Assembly (NCBI GenBank): GCA_019843655.1 | Contig: JACDQD010000002.1 | Coordinates: 4,164,585 to 4,228,584, forward strand | DNA from: Lethocerus indicus | Taxonomy: Eukaryota; Arthropoda; Insecta; Hemiptera; Belostomatidae | DNA length: 64,000 nucleotides | Reading direction: 5' to 3' | Shown here: positions 37,711-49,375 of the stretch, in pieces | Numbering within the stretch: the first letter of the stretch is position 1 | How the letters are laid out: every line of letters begins with the position of its first letter | The notes under the pieces: model-generated | The model's database searches: none | Seen by the model: the letters and a program-made list of their open reading frames with translations, nothing else | Told to the model about the DNA's origin: nothing | Made by a program: the position numbers and the translations under genes

Positions 37711-39762
37711 TTGTTTCACTTTAGGGCTTGATACGGTCTAAACTAAAGTGTGTATGCAGATTAAGTAGCGGGCTATGTTTCATCTGTTTGGGGCTGAGCA
37801 CTATCCCATTAGCTGGTCGGAATCAGTTGCGCCGATTGGGACAGGCAATTTGTGACCCCCGTCCAGAAATGCCGCTGCAATTAATCAAGAGCGCTCGTCC
37901 TAACTAATTGTGTTTCGGTCTGATTCCAGAATCAATTGCAGTGCCCACTCTGCGTTCGGCCGGATATTGTGACGATTTCACGTCGCCGGTAAAGAAGTCT
38001 TTATATATCCCCAAGAGTAGCAGGATATAAATGTTTCTCACGGACGAAAAACCAGAAGACTGGAAACAACTATACAACAACGAATATGTGCGGCGGTGTT
38101 CTGAAGGAAAAAAACAACTAAAAGTCTAGGACGAATAATACAGAGATAAACGTAGAATGGTCGCGCTTATAAATATTATGTAAATTGCGTCATCAATATA
38201 CGCGAAGGGGAGCTGAGAAATTTGATTATTCAATTCGAATTTGACAGTAAAATTCAAATCGACTGTCGAAACCATTAATTCCGAATAGCCGAATGACCCC
38301 ACAAGCAGGAGGCCGGCCAAATTTCAATCCCGGGGGAACGCACCGGCTCAGTTTTCAGGTTCAGTTCGAGACGAGTCCATATTCAAACAAAAGAGGCAAA
38401 ATGAGGGCGAGCGTACTTCATTAGGAGCAGGGCAAATCTCCCGCTCGTATTAGGAATGGAAATCAGGTTCATAAATTAGGCGGCGGAGTGATTTTTCAAA
38501 ATGGGGAAAAAGGAAAAGAAATATTTAATAATCCGGCCGGCTTTTGGGACAAAAATACTTTTTCAGGATTATATCTCACCGGCGGTTTGATATCTAAATT
38601 TCCCGGGCGGCCGGGCAGACGAGGCGCCTCTGGACGGGACATCGGTTTCACTTTTTTCTGTCACGGAGCTGGATCAACGCTCATTTATTAAAGCCGAAGG
38701 AGGGAACTGAAAAAAATTCAAGCGGAAAAAAGGAGAACGGAGAGAAAGAGAGATAGAGAAGACGGAATGAAAAAGAATACCCAAAAAATTTCCATTAGCA
38801 CCGGTCTAATATATGCGTACGAGCTGGACCGTAAAACTGATAATGAATATTTGGTTGTAATACATTATCAAATTAGTCGAGTTTTGACGGGGACAGAGGG
38901 GAAGGGGGTGGTACTTATAATTAGAAAGCTTCAAGTCGACTCCCACGCTTCTATTTCGTAAGCCCCGCTGTCGAAAAAGCACCAGTCGCTGAGGGATGTA
39001 TCGATTAAGCCATCGAATCTTCCACGCTAGTTGATTACACGTTGTTAGACCCGCAATTATACCAGAGGGCCTTATTAAGGGGCCTCCCTTGAAAAAAAAA
39101 TTCATGTCTACTTTTCACAATTCGGTCATTCGATTGTATTTCGTCAAAACCTTATTTCACGCGTGTATTCTATTCTTAGCGTTTAACGGTCATATTGGAG
39201 GAACCTATCAAATCAAGTATTGTAAAATTAAAGCTATCCTACGAAGCCCAAAGCGGTATGAATCACACCGCTAAAACGCAAAGTTTTGTAAATTTTAATT
39301 CTTGATACACCGATATTATTATAATAAATAAACCGAAAAATTACGGAATATTATCGGGCTTTCATTTGGTAAAATGCCATAAACCTAATAACGGTAGTGG
39401 CGATTTATTTTAAATGATTTTATATCCTACGAATACGGACCGCATTCCCAGTGATAAAAACGAGGCCTCGTTCCCAGACCGAACGCCTTTCAGAGCGGGC
39501 TGTGAAGTTTTTAAATAGGAAACATTTTTGTGTCTCATAAATTATGCCCGACCGCCAAACGGCCTCAAAGAGTTAACCGATTACAGAAACGATTTACAAT
39601 ATTAAATCGGTTTCCCTTTCTGCGCATAATTATTTCCTTTTTTCATGTTTACTACTCTGTTGTCCCAATTAAACTATTGCAATAATTATTGACTAATGCA
39701 GCCTTCGAAGTCATTTTCTTAAGGGGTAAGTTTCTCAGCTGGCTAACTGTTTTAGTTAATCT
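37711..39762. other. Unique non-coding DNA, no gene seen
   Basis: No repeat or coding signal beyond short chance frames. GGGGTAAGT near 39724-39732 looks like a good 5' splice donor but has no supported exon in front of it. Confidence 0.42.
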
Positions 39763-40290
39763 AACGAACTTTAGTTAAGTACATTTCCGCACCACCCTAA
39801 GGGGGCGCTAATTTATCGGTGCAAGTGCACCCAACCAACTTTAGTTTAGTACATTTCCGCACCACACTCAGGGGGCGCTAGTTTCAAAAAAATCGTTCGT
39901 TGGGTGCACTTGCACCGATTAACTAGATTACTAAAAATAAACTTTTTCAATAAATGTTGGATCGACAGGAAAACTTTTCAAAATGATCAAATATATAATT
40001 AACCGACAATCTGTCAAATATTTAAGCCGATTATCAAAATCCCTCACAACACAAATAAGACAGACAACATCCCCCAAAATCACAATAACAAGACACGACG
40101 AACAGACAAACACCACAGTACAAGTGACAGTGACAGTGCAGTGAGGATGCCAGAAAAACATCCAAAGTGCCAAAAGTGACTATCACCGCTACTGAAGATG
40201 GCGAGCAGTCAGAAACCAGTCTAGCAAATGACCAAACCAGCGGGAGGAGACAGAAACACAAGAAATCCCCGCCTAGATGTCCATGAAAAT
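39763..40290 (+). mobile_element. Composite non-autonomous retroelement, copy A
   Basis: Reading left to right there are two minisatellite units (39763-39890), an inverted unit end (39895-39919), a spacer of about 270 bases, a hammerhead-like core (40188-40225) and a purine-rich tail with GGAGGAGACAGAAACA. The same order is found at 48405-49450. The inverted unit end is complementary over 25 bases, with one mismatch, to 39815-39839, so the last unit is a fold-back of about 105 bases. Terminal elements with hammerhead motifs are known from Penelope-like retroelements and animal retrozymes. No reverse transcriptase or GIY-YIG frame is present. Target-site duplications were not found by eye, so the outer ends are approximate. 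Confidence 0.6.
40188..40225 (+). ncRNA. Hammerhead-ribozyme-like motif, copy A (damaged)
   Basis: Stem I would be GCTA (40188-40191) with TAGC (40222-40225), the core CTGAAGA (40192-40198), and the cleavage triplet GTC (40219-40221). The stem II right strand is changed from GCC to GTCA, which breaks stem II, so activity is unlikely. A minimal stem III (AC/GT) is kept. Confidence 0.45.
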
Positions 40291-40796
40291 ATAGCAACCG
40301 ATAGCCGTTCAGGACGGTAGCCAGTGTTTTTATCTGTCTCCTGATTTGTTTTGGTTTTGTCTCGCGGCGGTATTGCCGGGACGTGATGTCGGGCGATAGA
40401 TAGCCCAGGGGCGGTGGGGGCGGTATGGACGCCCGGGACGTGCCGAGGGCGGTGTCTGTCCCGAGGGCTGACGGGGCTAAACCGGCGCACCGGCCGCGGC
40501 CCTGTCCACGGGGACCACCCACGTGGCCGGCCAGCCAGCCGGTCTTACACGCACTATCACCAACACAACACACACATATACAGACACACACGCCTTCAAG
40601 AAACCTTCATTTACCACCTCCCGATCGAGTCATCACATTCTCGCTAGCTTCCAGACGCTTAAATGGCTCGAGGAAGTCGAACGGGGTCGTCGGAACTGAA
40701 CCTGGAAATGCTCCCATCATAACGCCATAACGTCTTCATGAAGCTCATTCGCAACACAACCGGGACAATAGACCGTTCTAATACAACTTACTTTGT
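40291..40796. other. GC-rich unique flank of copy A
   Basis: From about 40360 to 40560 the DNA is GC-rich (GGGGCGGTGGGGGCGG and similar words), unlike its surroundings. A 185-codon minus-strand frame runs through this island and copy A (40034-40591), but it has no recognisable domain and translates the repeat, so it is rejected as a gene. Confidence 0.4.
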
Positions 40797-40970
40797 GTTA
40801 CTGGCGATGACAAAAGCTTGATACGAAGACGTTAACCTTCACACGGCTAACCGAAACTGATGATCGCAGTATCGAAACGAGGCGGTAAAAATTATGCGAA
40901 ACTTTCAAGTTCAAAAAGTCAAGTGAACGTATAGCACTTGCGAAAAGGGCGGTATGATAGTAATATAAAA
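40797..40970 (+). repeat. Dispersed repeat family 2, copy 2
   Basis: Opens with TTACTGGCGATGACAAAAG, which resembles the start of copy 1 at 37350. Its 3' part (40878-40970) aligns with 37600-37710. The middle is shorter than in copy 1 by about 170 bases. No coding frame. Confidence 0.55.
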
Positions 40971-43900
40971 GAAATGAAAAATTCGTAGGCCCAAAGAATA
41001 ATTCGTATTTCGTTTTAGTTGTGCAAATGTGTCGGACCTCGATAAGTTTGCGATTCTCGCCGAACTGAATTAAATTGAAATATTACGCGAACCGAACACA
41101 AACACTTTAATCGGGCTAAGACCGAGAAATTATAGATTTTCCCGCGGACCTAATTGGCGTAGCCGGTAAATGTGGGAGGGCCTGTTTTCGGCTCAGCGGG
41201 CTCAGGCACGCCACTGCCGCCATTGGCCCAGTCTCACATTAAACCAATAACAAAACTTTTTTTCGGAATTTTGAGCAGGAATTCTTAAGCCGGCAAACGT
41301 TGATAGAGCAAGCGCAAGGGTCGTTCTCTGCGGATTTGCCAATGAGGTCCATGTTTTCTTGTAAGGTACGTGGGACAGGAGGAGTTTCACTTTTCAAAAT
41401 GATGGCGGTGCTAAAGCTGGGGGTATTTAGTTACGCGGTGATAAATAGAGATGTTTATATTATTGGGGATAAACGAAATTGATTCGAGGAGGGCGGCAAT
41501 GTTATCTCCGGCCCGTTCGTAAAAACAGATCAGACGGCCCCCAAAGGGATCGGAATCGACAGTACCTCCCGGAGCCGGGAACTTCTTTATTACCTCTCGA
41601 GTTTCTGTCGAGCTGTCGCGCCCGAACTTCCTATAGCGTTCTCCTCTGTATACCGAACCGCGGTAAAGGTTATCGACGGAGTTGCATCTAAAATGCCGAC
41701 AGCGGGTCTAACGTTACCGTCGGCGAAATGAGACAAAATATTTTGACAGCGGTTAGGCCGGCGCTAAATGATGACGGGCGGACAGGAGGACAGGAGGACA
41801 GGAGGACAGGGCCACACACAGATACGGACTGGACACACGGCCACAAATTAACACGAAAGACACGCACATTGTGACCGTCTGCGGTGTCTGTACAGTCCGG
41901 TACAACTCGGAAATGGTACCGGAGTACCCCGCCGCTGTTTGCTTCCTTTTGCCCGTCTCCCTTTTCTTCCTTCCTTTCGTCCTTTCCTTCCTTTAGGGTT
42001 TCATCGCTCTGAAAATGCCCCCTCCCCCATAATTACCGTACTAAATGAGGCGTGTCCCGGCCCCAAAGACTCTTAGTCGTTTGCTCGTAGACGAACACTA
42101 ATTCTCCCCACGACACGCATTCAATTCCTCTGCAAACATCGAAATGGATTTTTGTCCACGTATTGGCGGTATTTATAATATTCTGAGATATTAATAACAT
42201 ATAACGCGAACAAAATTCGGACAACAGTATCGAATCATACAATCCTCAGATAATTTGACCATCCTTCGGACGAAAAGGTAGTTATTCGTACTGAAAATGA
42301 AAAAAATAATCTGTTTAAAATATTCGCGACAGAAATAATATGTAGTTTCCAGACAATTATTTTGACGTGGATATTCTAGAAGGAACTAGGAAAAAGATTC
42401 GTCCTATACTAATAATCGTGTGTGCATTATAATGTTAAATAAAACATTCATTGCTATAATACTTGAGGTGATATCTGGCCCTTAAGACCATCCTAATTTA
42501 TGCATAAATGACAAAATTACAAACTGAAGTAATTTATGAGCCAATATACTGCTAACTTTCATTTTATTATTTCTTATACGCCGACTGCATAAATTCTTTA
42601 GTATTCTTTCGAAACATTTTTTATTTAAAAAATCCCGCAAAATCAGGCTTAGAAATAGGCCAGGCTACGGGCGGTCGTCGCCCTCCGAGTGTTTTCAATA
42701 ATAAAAGGCTGAAAAGTTTAACAAACCAACAAGGAGAGACTCGTATAACTGATTCATTAAGTCGAATATATTACCAATTTTACGACCCTCGCCCGGCCGG
42801 GGAACATATTAATGACAAATATTAACGAACAGTTAGACGTAAAACGCGAAATTTAACGAGCCATAAAAATCTCGATAAAAAGGAAATATTTTATCCGGCC
42901 AAAGTTCAGCAAAGTCAATTACAACCAACAAATTAATTGACTTGCCGCGCTGATCGTCTGGAAAAATTGGAAAATGAAAAGCGCCCGATATGTTTTAAAT
43001 CTTAGCGCGAGATGAAATATTTTGATATTAATAATAAATTGATCCATCGTCGTCATGTGAAGGGAGCCGAATGTGAGCAATGCGGTAGGTTGTCACGTGG
43101 AGGTTGGTTATAGTTCTTTCTTCAACAACAACAACTGAACAGGAAATAGCCTCATTATAATACGATTAGCTCACTTCGCTCCCCTGGCAACCCTGCACGC
43201 ATTCCAATTACCATAGAAACGTTTATATCTACAACAATAAAAGGGTAAATTGTCCTTGTTTGAAACCTAATTTAACCAAGAATTTACTATATCAAATTTC
43301 ATCCAATCCGGATATTTTAAACTGTCGTTACACAGGGCGTTAATATCGCACAGCACTACACACGACAAAGCAAGTCTCAACAGCTTTACGGCCCTGTCAA
43401 TTGATTATCAATATTGCGTTCTGTTTACAACCAATAACACTATTTTCTCTCAAGTTCAATAAAGGCGTTTAATCTCAAAAAAAAAATGTCCGCAATATTT
43501 TAGACGGCCTTCAGGAGCTATTCTCATCAATGTCCATAACCGAGAGTTATGTGTGTTTTTCAAAATTGTGATACTGTCGGTATATTAAACGGGTACGAAC
43601 CCGTTGATCGTATTTGATGGCTACACTACATAAGAAGTTATTTTCTCAGACGAACTTTTAGACGCCACTTGCTTTACTAGTGCTGGCAGAATAAGGAAGA
43701 AATATTGGCCTGCACTTAGCAAGATTTCATTCCGTGTAAATGCGCCCGCTCGTCATGAGAGTGGCGCGGGTACTCCCGGACCCAGCATAAAAGTCCGCCA
43801 TATTTCAAGCCGACGCTCTTACCATTCAAAGCGATTATTCAAAAGCCGATACTAAAGTCGGTCCCGACACTTATCCGCGGCGGGCGACCGTCCAACAACG

Positions 43901-43975
43901 GGAGGAGGACATTAATAATAACAATAATTATAACTAGGCGGGATTCTGATGTTCCCGAATATGACACAGTGACAG
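40971..43975. other. Unique non-coding DNA, no gene seen
   Basis: No supported gene. The tandem octamer at 41781 is listed separately. Pyrimidine-rich TTCC words cluster near 41940-42000. The rest alternates GC-rich short patches with AT-rich DNA. Confidence 0.45.
41781..41811. repeat. (GACAGGAG)4 octamer repeat
   Basis: Nearly four perfect units of an 8 bp repeat. The paired GG runs could favour a two-tier G-quadruplex. Confidence 0.9.
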
Positions 43976-43988
43976 GTGTGTGTGTGTG
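43976..43988. repeat. Short (GT)n tract
   Basis: Six GT units followed by GGGG. Confidence 0.8.
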
Positions 43989-44876
43989 GGGTCCAGGAGG
44001 GCAGAGAGGAAAAAAATGTCCCCCAACGTTCCGAAAATACTCGAACGATTAAAGCTACGCGGAGTGAAAAAAGATAAGAATAATTGGGCTTTCACGAGTA
44101 GAAAAAGTTGGACATCCTCCTCCTCATCGTTTAGCTGTTTGGCCAGCGGTCTAATAACAGACCCCGGTGGCCATTAGTCACTTAGAAGATTATTGTTCGT
44201 ATAATAGAATATATTCAACCGCTCGTTCAAAACTCAAATACAGAATGCGAGATTAGCGTGTAGAGGCTTCGTGTATGTCCATAAAACCGATACGGACCAA
44301 CAGAACATATAATGTATGTGCATATATTACAAGTTTGAACAAGCTAACATTTGAAATACATACGGGTACTTTAGACATTACAATAGTAAACCATGTGTAA
44401 TTGTTTCCCTGCGATGACATCAGTGTTGTAATAGGTTGTACGCAAAAATATTTATAAATTCATCCCTTGGCGTTGATTTGAATAATTGTTTGAAGATGTG
44501 ACTCTCGCGAGGGCGAAGTGGAATCGAGCCTTGAGTTTGGTGTTCAATCAACTTGTGTGTGATTGGACTAATGAGAATTGTTCAGAATTAGTCGGAGGAG
44601 GCGCACTCGATTACTGAATTGAGTGTGGGTAAGGGCAGCTTCGGACCGGCCTTAAGAATAGGCCGGCGCGGCGGCGAGGTGGGGAGGGAGCCATTATGTT
44701 TTTCATCGGCGTGTCCATATATTGTATATCATAAAGGAGGAGCGAAGGTACTCGTGGGGTGCCCCATCTGTCCCCGACAATTAGGCGCACAATTCCCGGG
44801 CTCTTTCATTCGGACCGTAATAAACTTGGGGACTAAACCGATCGAAAAATAGAAAGCTATAACCGTTAAGGCGGAT

Positions 44877-44931
44877 AGGAGGAGGAGGAGGTGGAGGTGG
44901 TGGTGGTGGTGGAGGAGGTTGAGGATGAGGG
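44877..44931. repeat. (GGA/GGT)n purine-rich tract
   Basis: GGA triplets pass into GGT triplets and back. Many GG pairs make a two-tier G-quadruplex possible. Confidence 0.9.
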
Positions 44932-45620
44932 AGATAGGGGGTCCTCTATTGTCCTCAACATTCGTGGTTTACAACTTGTGTGGTTTTCACCCACGCCAGC
45001 GGGAGGCCGCCTAAGACGGGGTTATAACTAATTTTTTATGGTGAGCGCGGGGCACACAAAACCCTCCCCAAGTAGTACACTTGACCGGGCCCTTTCCAAC
45101 AATGAACAGTAAAATATCCCTGTAATAACCCGTGTGTACTTGGGGGGCCAATTGTACTGCTCGGTTTATTTATGGAACAATGTTCGGGAGCTACCGCGCT
45201 CACATCCGCATGTGGGCGACCGAAGACGGACACTCGTGTCCGGGAATAAATAAACTGCCCTTAAGCCGTCTTAAGCCCTCTTCATACTAAAGATGGGCTT
45301 ACCCAAGTTCCCTAGTTTGAGAGTTGGAAATTACAAAACACTATCACTTAAATGTTGCCGCAATTTTAAGGTTTCTGGGGAACTCTTTTTTGTTATACAA
45401 CGTTACTGACAATATTGAATTCTGTACGAAATATAAATTCAACACCATCGGTGGTCGGACATAGAGTTTTTTGACCTACAGCTTGGGGACAAATACTGGT
45501 CAGTGAGCCGGTCAAGGTCGTGACTCCAGCATGATGTCACCCCCCAAGATTCCTCGTATCTACCATCATTACGGATAGTGTTTCAACATTTGACCCCCAT
45601 TGAATATAACTGTAAACACA

Positions 45621-45633
45621 TAGCGCCCCCTCC
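45621..45633 (-). promoter_or_regulatory. CTCF-like core outside the repeat
   Basis: TAGCGCCCCCTCC reads GGAGGGGGCGCTA on the minus strand. The AGGGGGCGCTA part equals the core of the known CTCF consensus. Only the core is compared, and the upstream part is a poor match. Confidence 0.25.
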
Positions 45634-46890
45634 AATGAATTTTACGACAGGGCCATAAATTCGCCGGCGACGAATGGATATACAATTTTCCACATAGATT
45701 CGAAAACAATTATTCAATCAAATTCTACAACAACGATTCGTTTCTTTCGTCAAATCGTATCACTAACGTGACCGAACCCTCGAGGCCAACATTGGGGCTT
45801 TTCTAAAAGCTTATAATCCTAGAAAACGGAGAATTATGATAAATTCATTCGGAATTTAGTGTTAATTTGTTACTGACGGTTTGATTAAAATAGTTGAAGT
45901 AAATTGACTCAGTATTTATAACCGACTATCGCAGTAGAAAACCTACTTGTGGCTAATGCAATATGTAGAAGACAGTGAACCGATACTTTCAAAATAGCCG
46001 TTTAAGAGGCGAAATATGAATTATAGATTCGTTGAACCAATCTGTTCGAATTGGTTTACCGTGTGGCCGTGACCGTAGTCAAAGACACCACATTACACGC
46101 TTAATTTTTCAAATTTTCGAGAGTTTGCCAATTCCATAATTTTGAAAATAATCCATTAACACATTCCATTGATCGTTAGTTAAACGAAAGGAAAATATTC
46201 CCACAAATATTTCATAAAGATCACCTTTTTACCCAAAAAACGAACGTCACAAATTTGTTTTTTTTTTTTAATTTATTTAAAATGGAAGAAACATCACCGG
46301 AAATATCACTTCACCGCAAAATCACCGACTTACCGACCTAATACTGCCGACGATGGAGTGAGAAACAGGCACATCGACGTGATAAGAATCTGGACACGTA
46401 CTAAGTACCCCGGTGATTACTATCGCAGAGCGTGTGCTCAATTTAGACCGCTTAGTATTTCTTTTCGGAATATCTCCCGTAAAATAATTAATTAAATAAC
46501 TCGATGTTCGACACTCCGTTGCACGTTCCAGTTTCACACCGCAAAATATGGTTGCTTTTAAAGCAATAGTAATGGTGTCAACGGCGCCATTCTCAACCCT
46601 GTTTTAAATTGTTCCAATGAATTGTATCTCTTAAAGACTTATTGGAAAGGGTTTGAATACAACTCACCATATTTAAATTCTGATACCGGTTATTTCGTCT
46701 GCCTGAAAAATTCTAGTTTCCATTCTTCAACCCCGGATTTTCCTCTCAAAACATTAGCGGAGTATAATTTTTTTTGTTGATAGCCCTTCACAATAAAAAC
46801 TTTCAGTTTCCTAATGCCAAAGTTATAGTCTAGTTCTACTGAACCCACCTGACTCGCCTAATCTAGTGCCAGGTGACGGTTGGTTTATGA

Positions 46891-46928
46891 GGGGGGTCTG
46901 GTGGGGACAGTGCTGGGGGGTGGTGGGC
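46891..46928 (+). other. G-rich tract with quadruplex potential
   Basis: Four runs of three to six G separated by loops of up to about ten bases (GGGGGG, GGGG, GGGGGG, GGG). Confidence 0.55.
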
Positions 46929-47032
46929 GTTTGGTCACAAACATATTAAACACTCGGTTGGGGCCCCCCAGCCAGCAATGAATTCATACGGTCTGGGATA
47001 ATTTCACGCTCCGGAGGAGGCCACAACACCGT

Positions 47033-47072
47033 CCTCCCTCCCTCCCTCCCTCCCTCCCTCCTCCCTCCCTCT
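47033..47072. repeat. (CCCT)n tetranucleotide repeat
   Basis: About nine to ten CCCT units with one short unit. Confidence 0.92.
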
Positions 47073-47894
47073 ACCTCCTCCCGCCTTTATCTACCTCACA
47101 CAATACCTCATATAACGTCTCGTAATTATCTGGGCCGGACTAATCGCTTTCTGTACCGACTATTTCAGAAACCCCACAGATTCAAGACGGTTCGGAATAG
47201 CTGAATCCAGACGAGGGAATGAACTGAAAAGTGCAAAGAATCGTTTTCGACAACGTGCTACGAACAAAAAACACAACATGTAACGTCTAAATAATCGATA
47301 GTTTCAAAAAGAAAAAATATTGCGTGTAAGCCCTACGTCACTGTTTTTCACTTCATAAATCGCACGGTCGGGCAGTGTGGCACGTGGGTCGGCCCAAAAT
47401 GAGTGAGTGCTCGTGACTCGAGGCACGGGATTCGTGCCGAAGACCTATTTGGCCGAAATATCGGTCCGATATTAAGCTAAATACTAATTCGGTTACTACA
47501 CCCGAATAATCTCTATCCGCAGTGTCCCCACCTATTAGACATCTGTGAGTCTCTCAGTCGTAATGCAAGAAATTCCCGTTACGTTTTTACGATTGCAATG
47601 AACATCTCGAACAACACAATTATTACAGTTATTATAACCCGTATCACCAAATTCAAAACTCTTCTATACATTGGGGTAAACCTGAGAGGAAACGAATACG
47701 GCCCAGGAGTAGAAAAAGAGAAGAAAGGGATAGGGAGAGAGAGAGAGAGGAGGGTGGGAAGGAGTGGGTGACAGGAACGGTGGTGGCGGGGGAGGGCTTC
47801 GACTTGTGTGGTCCAAAAGGAGCCGGTTGATGTCTTAATCTCCACTGTACATCACGGCCTGTAACAAGGACACGCCCGCACGCACACGCCCCAC
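47073..47894. other. Unique DNA with GA-rich patch
   Basis: No gene seen. GA repeats lie at about 47732-47750 in a purine-rich strip. Confidence 0.48.
47806..47814 (-). promoter_or_regulatory. Recurrent GGACCACAC nonamer (copy 6)
   Basis: Reads GTGTGGTCC on the plus strand, between a GA/G-rich strip and a CA microsatellite. Like copies 1 and 5 it neighbours simple purine/pyrimidine repeats. Confidence 0.28.

Positions 47895-47922
<28 letters not shown>
47895..47922. repeat. (CA)14 microsatellite
   Basis: A pure CA run followed by TACACCCC. Confidence 0.95.
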
Positions 47923-47927
<5 letters not shown>

Positions 47928-48404
47928 CCCTCCATCCCTCCCTAATAGATCCCCTCCATCCCGCAGGCCTCTTCTTAATAGGGCAGGCCGCCAGGGATGG
48001 GAGCAGGAGGAGGGGGGAGGGGGCGCTCTTAAAAATTCTGTCGATTCCAAGTACCCCGTCATCATCATACCACCTCGGGACAGGCTCGATTCGCCCCTAT
48101 TCTAGACCGGTTTCGCCCATGTGTCATCTCGGAGACAGTTAAGACGGTCTTATGACTAGAGCTCTTAAGAAACTGAAACTACTAAATGACAGTCTCAGAA
48201 CTGTCGGCAGTGGCTGGCCCCCCGCCGTTCCGGGATTTTTCCCATGTTTGGATACCACACCATTACCGGATGCATCCTTATCACCAACCATATCTCTACT
48301 GTGTTCGTCGTAGAGCGGTGAAACCGGTCTAGAGTAGGAGCAGTATTAGTACGAGTATAATAATCTCAGATTTATTATAACACGGATAATGTTCCGGAAT
48401 TACA
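47923..48404. other. Unique DNA before composite element B
   Basis: Holds a G-rich strip at 48005-48025 that ends in GGGGGCGCTC, and the second Rel-like palindrome GGGATTTTTCCC at 48232-48243. No gene seen. Confidence 0.45.
48232..48243. promoter_or_regulatory. Rel/Dorsal-like palindrome, second copy
   Basis: GGGATTTTTCCC within CGGGATTTTTCCCATGTTTG, 19 of 20 bases identical to 9099-9118. Function is not shown. Confidence 0.28.
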
Positions 48405-49056
48405 GCTAGTTTATCGGTGCAAGTGTACCAAACGAACTTTAGTTAAGTACATTTCCGCACCACCCTCGGGGGCGCTAGTTTATCGGTGCAAGTGTACCAA
48501 ACGAACTTTAGTTAAGTACATTTCCGCACCACCCTCGGGGGGGCGCTAGTTTATCGGTGCAAGTGTACCAAACGAACTTTAGTTAAGTACATTTCCGCAC
48601 CACCCTCGGGGGCGCTAGTTTATCGGTGCAAGTTTAGCACCACCCTCGGGGGCGCTGCAAGTGTACCAAACGAACTTTAGTTAAGTACATTTCCGCACCA
48701 CCCTCCACGGTGCAAGTGTACCAAACGAACTTAGTTAAGTACATTTCCGCACCACCTCGGGGGCGCTAGTTTATCGGTGCAAGTGTACCAAACGAACTTT
48801 AGTTAAGTACATTTCCGCACCACCCTCAGGGGCGCTAGTTTATCGGTGCAAGTGTACCAAACGAACTTTAGTTAAGTACATTTCCGCACCACCCTCGGGG
48901 GGGCGCTAGTTTATCGGTGCAAGTGCTCCAAACGAACTTTAGTTAAGTACATTTCCGCACCACCCTCAGGGGGCGCTAGTTTTTCGGTGCAAGTGCACCA
49001 AACGAACTTTAGTTAAGTACATTTCCGCACCATCCTCAGTGGGCGCTAGTTTCACA
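48405..49056. repeat. 69-71 bp minisatellite array with CTCF-like core
   Basis: Full units start at GCTAGT at 48405, 48474, 48545, 48765, 48834, 48905 and 48975, and a last partial unit starts at 49045. Between 48614 and 48765 lie truncated units, one reduced to about 40 bases. Each unit has ATCGGTGCAAGTG, then ACGAACTTTAGTTAAGTACA, then TTTCCGCACCACCCTC, then GGGGGCGCTAG. Units differ by only a few bases. The 3' units have CTCAGGGGGCGCTA, which differs from a strong CTCF site (CCACCAGGGGGCGCTA) at two bases over the aligned stretch. No spacers separate the units, so this is a tandem array and not a CRISPR. Confidence 0.93.
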
Positions 49057-49375
49057 AAAATCGTTCGTTGGGTGCACTTGCACCGATTAAGTAGATTAGT
49101 AAAAATAAAATGTTTTCAATAAATTTTGGATCAACAGGAAAACTTTTATGATCGTAAATACAAAATACCAGATAGGTTTCCTATCATTTCTTTGGTAGCT
49201 GTGACCAGTTGTGTGATCCAATATATATTTGACCAATAATCTGACAAAGACTTAAGCCAATCAAGCAAATAAGACAAACAACATCCCCCAAAAATACAAT
49301 AACAAGACACCTATATATACACACGACAAACAGACAACCACCACAGTACAAGTGCCATAGTGCACTGAGAAGATC

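Larger units (their letters stand above)
43989..47032. other. Unique non-coding DNA, no gene seen
   Basis: Only short chance frames. Simple tracts and a CTCF-like core inside this block are listed separately. AT-rich from about 45.3 to 46.8 kb, with a T11 run near 46260. Confidence 0.45.

Noticed and set aside
40034..40591. 185-codon minus-strand frame rich in cysteine
   Set aside because: It is the translation of the repeat element and an adjacent GC-rich island. The cysteines come from ACA/GCA-rich repeat sequence, and related frames appear wherever the repeat occurs (49184-49498, 53464-53724).
48405..49056. CRISPR-like array
   Set aside because: Units are head to tail with no unique spacers, in evident eukaryotic DNA; it is a minisatellite.
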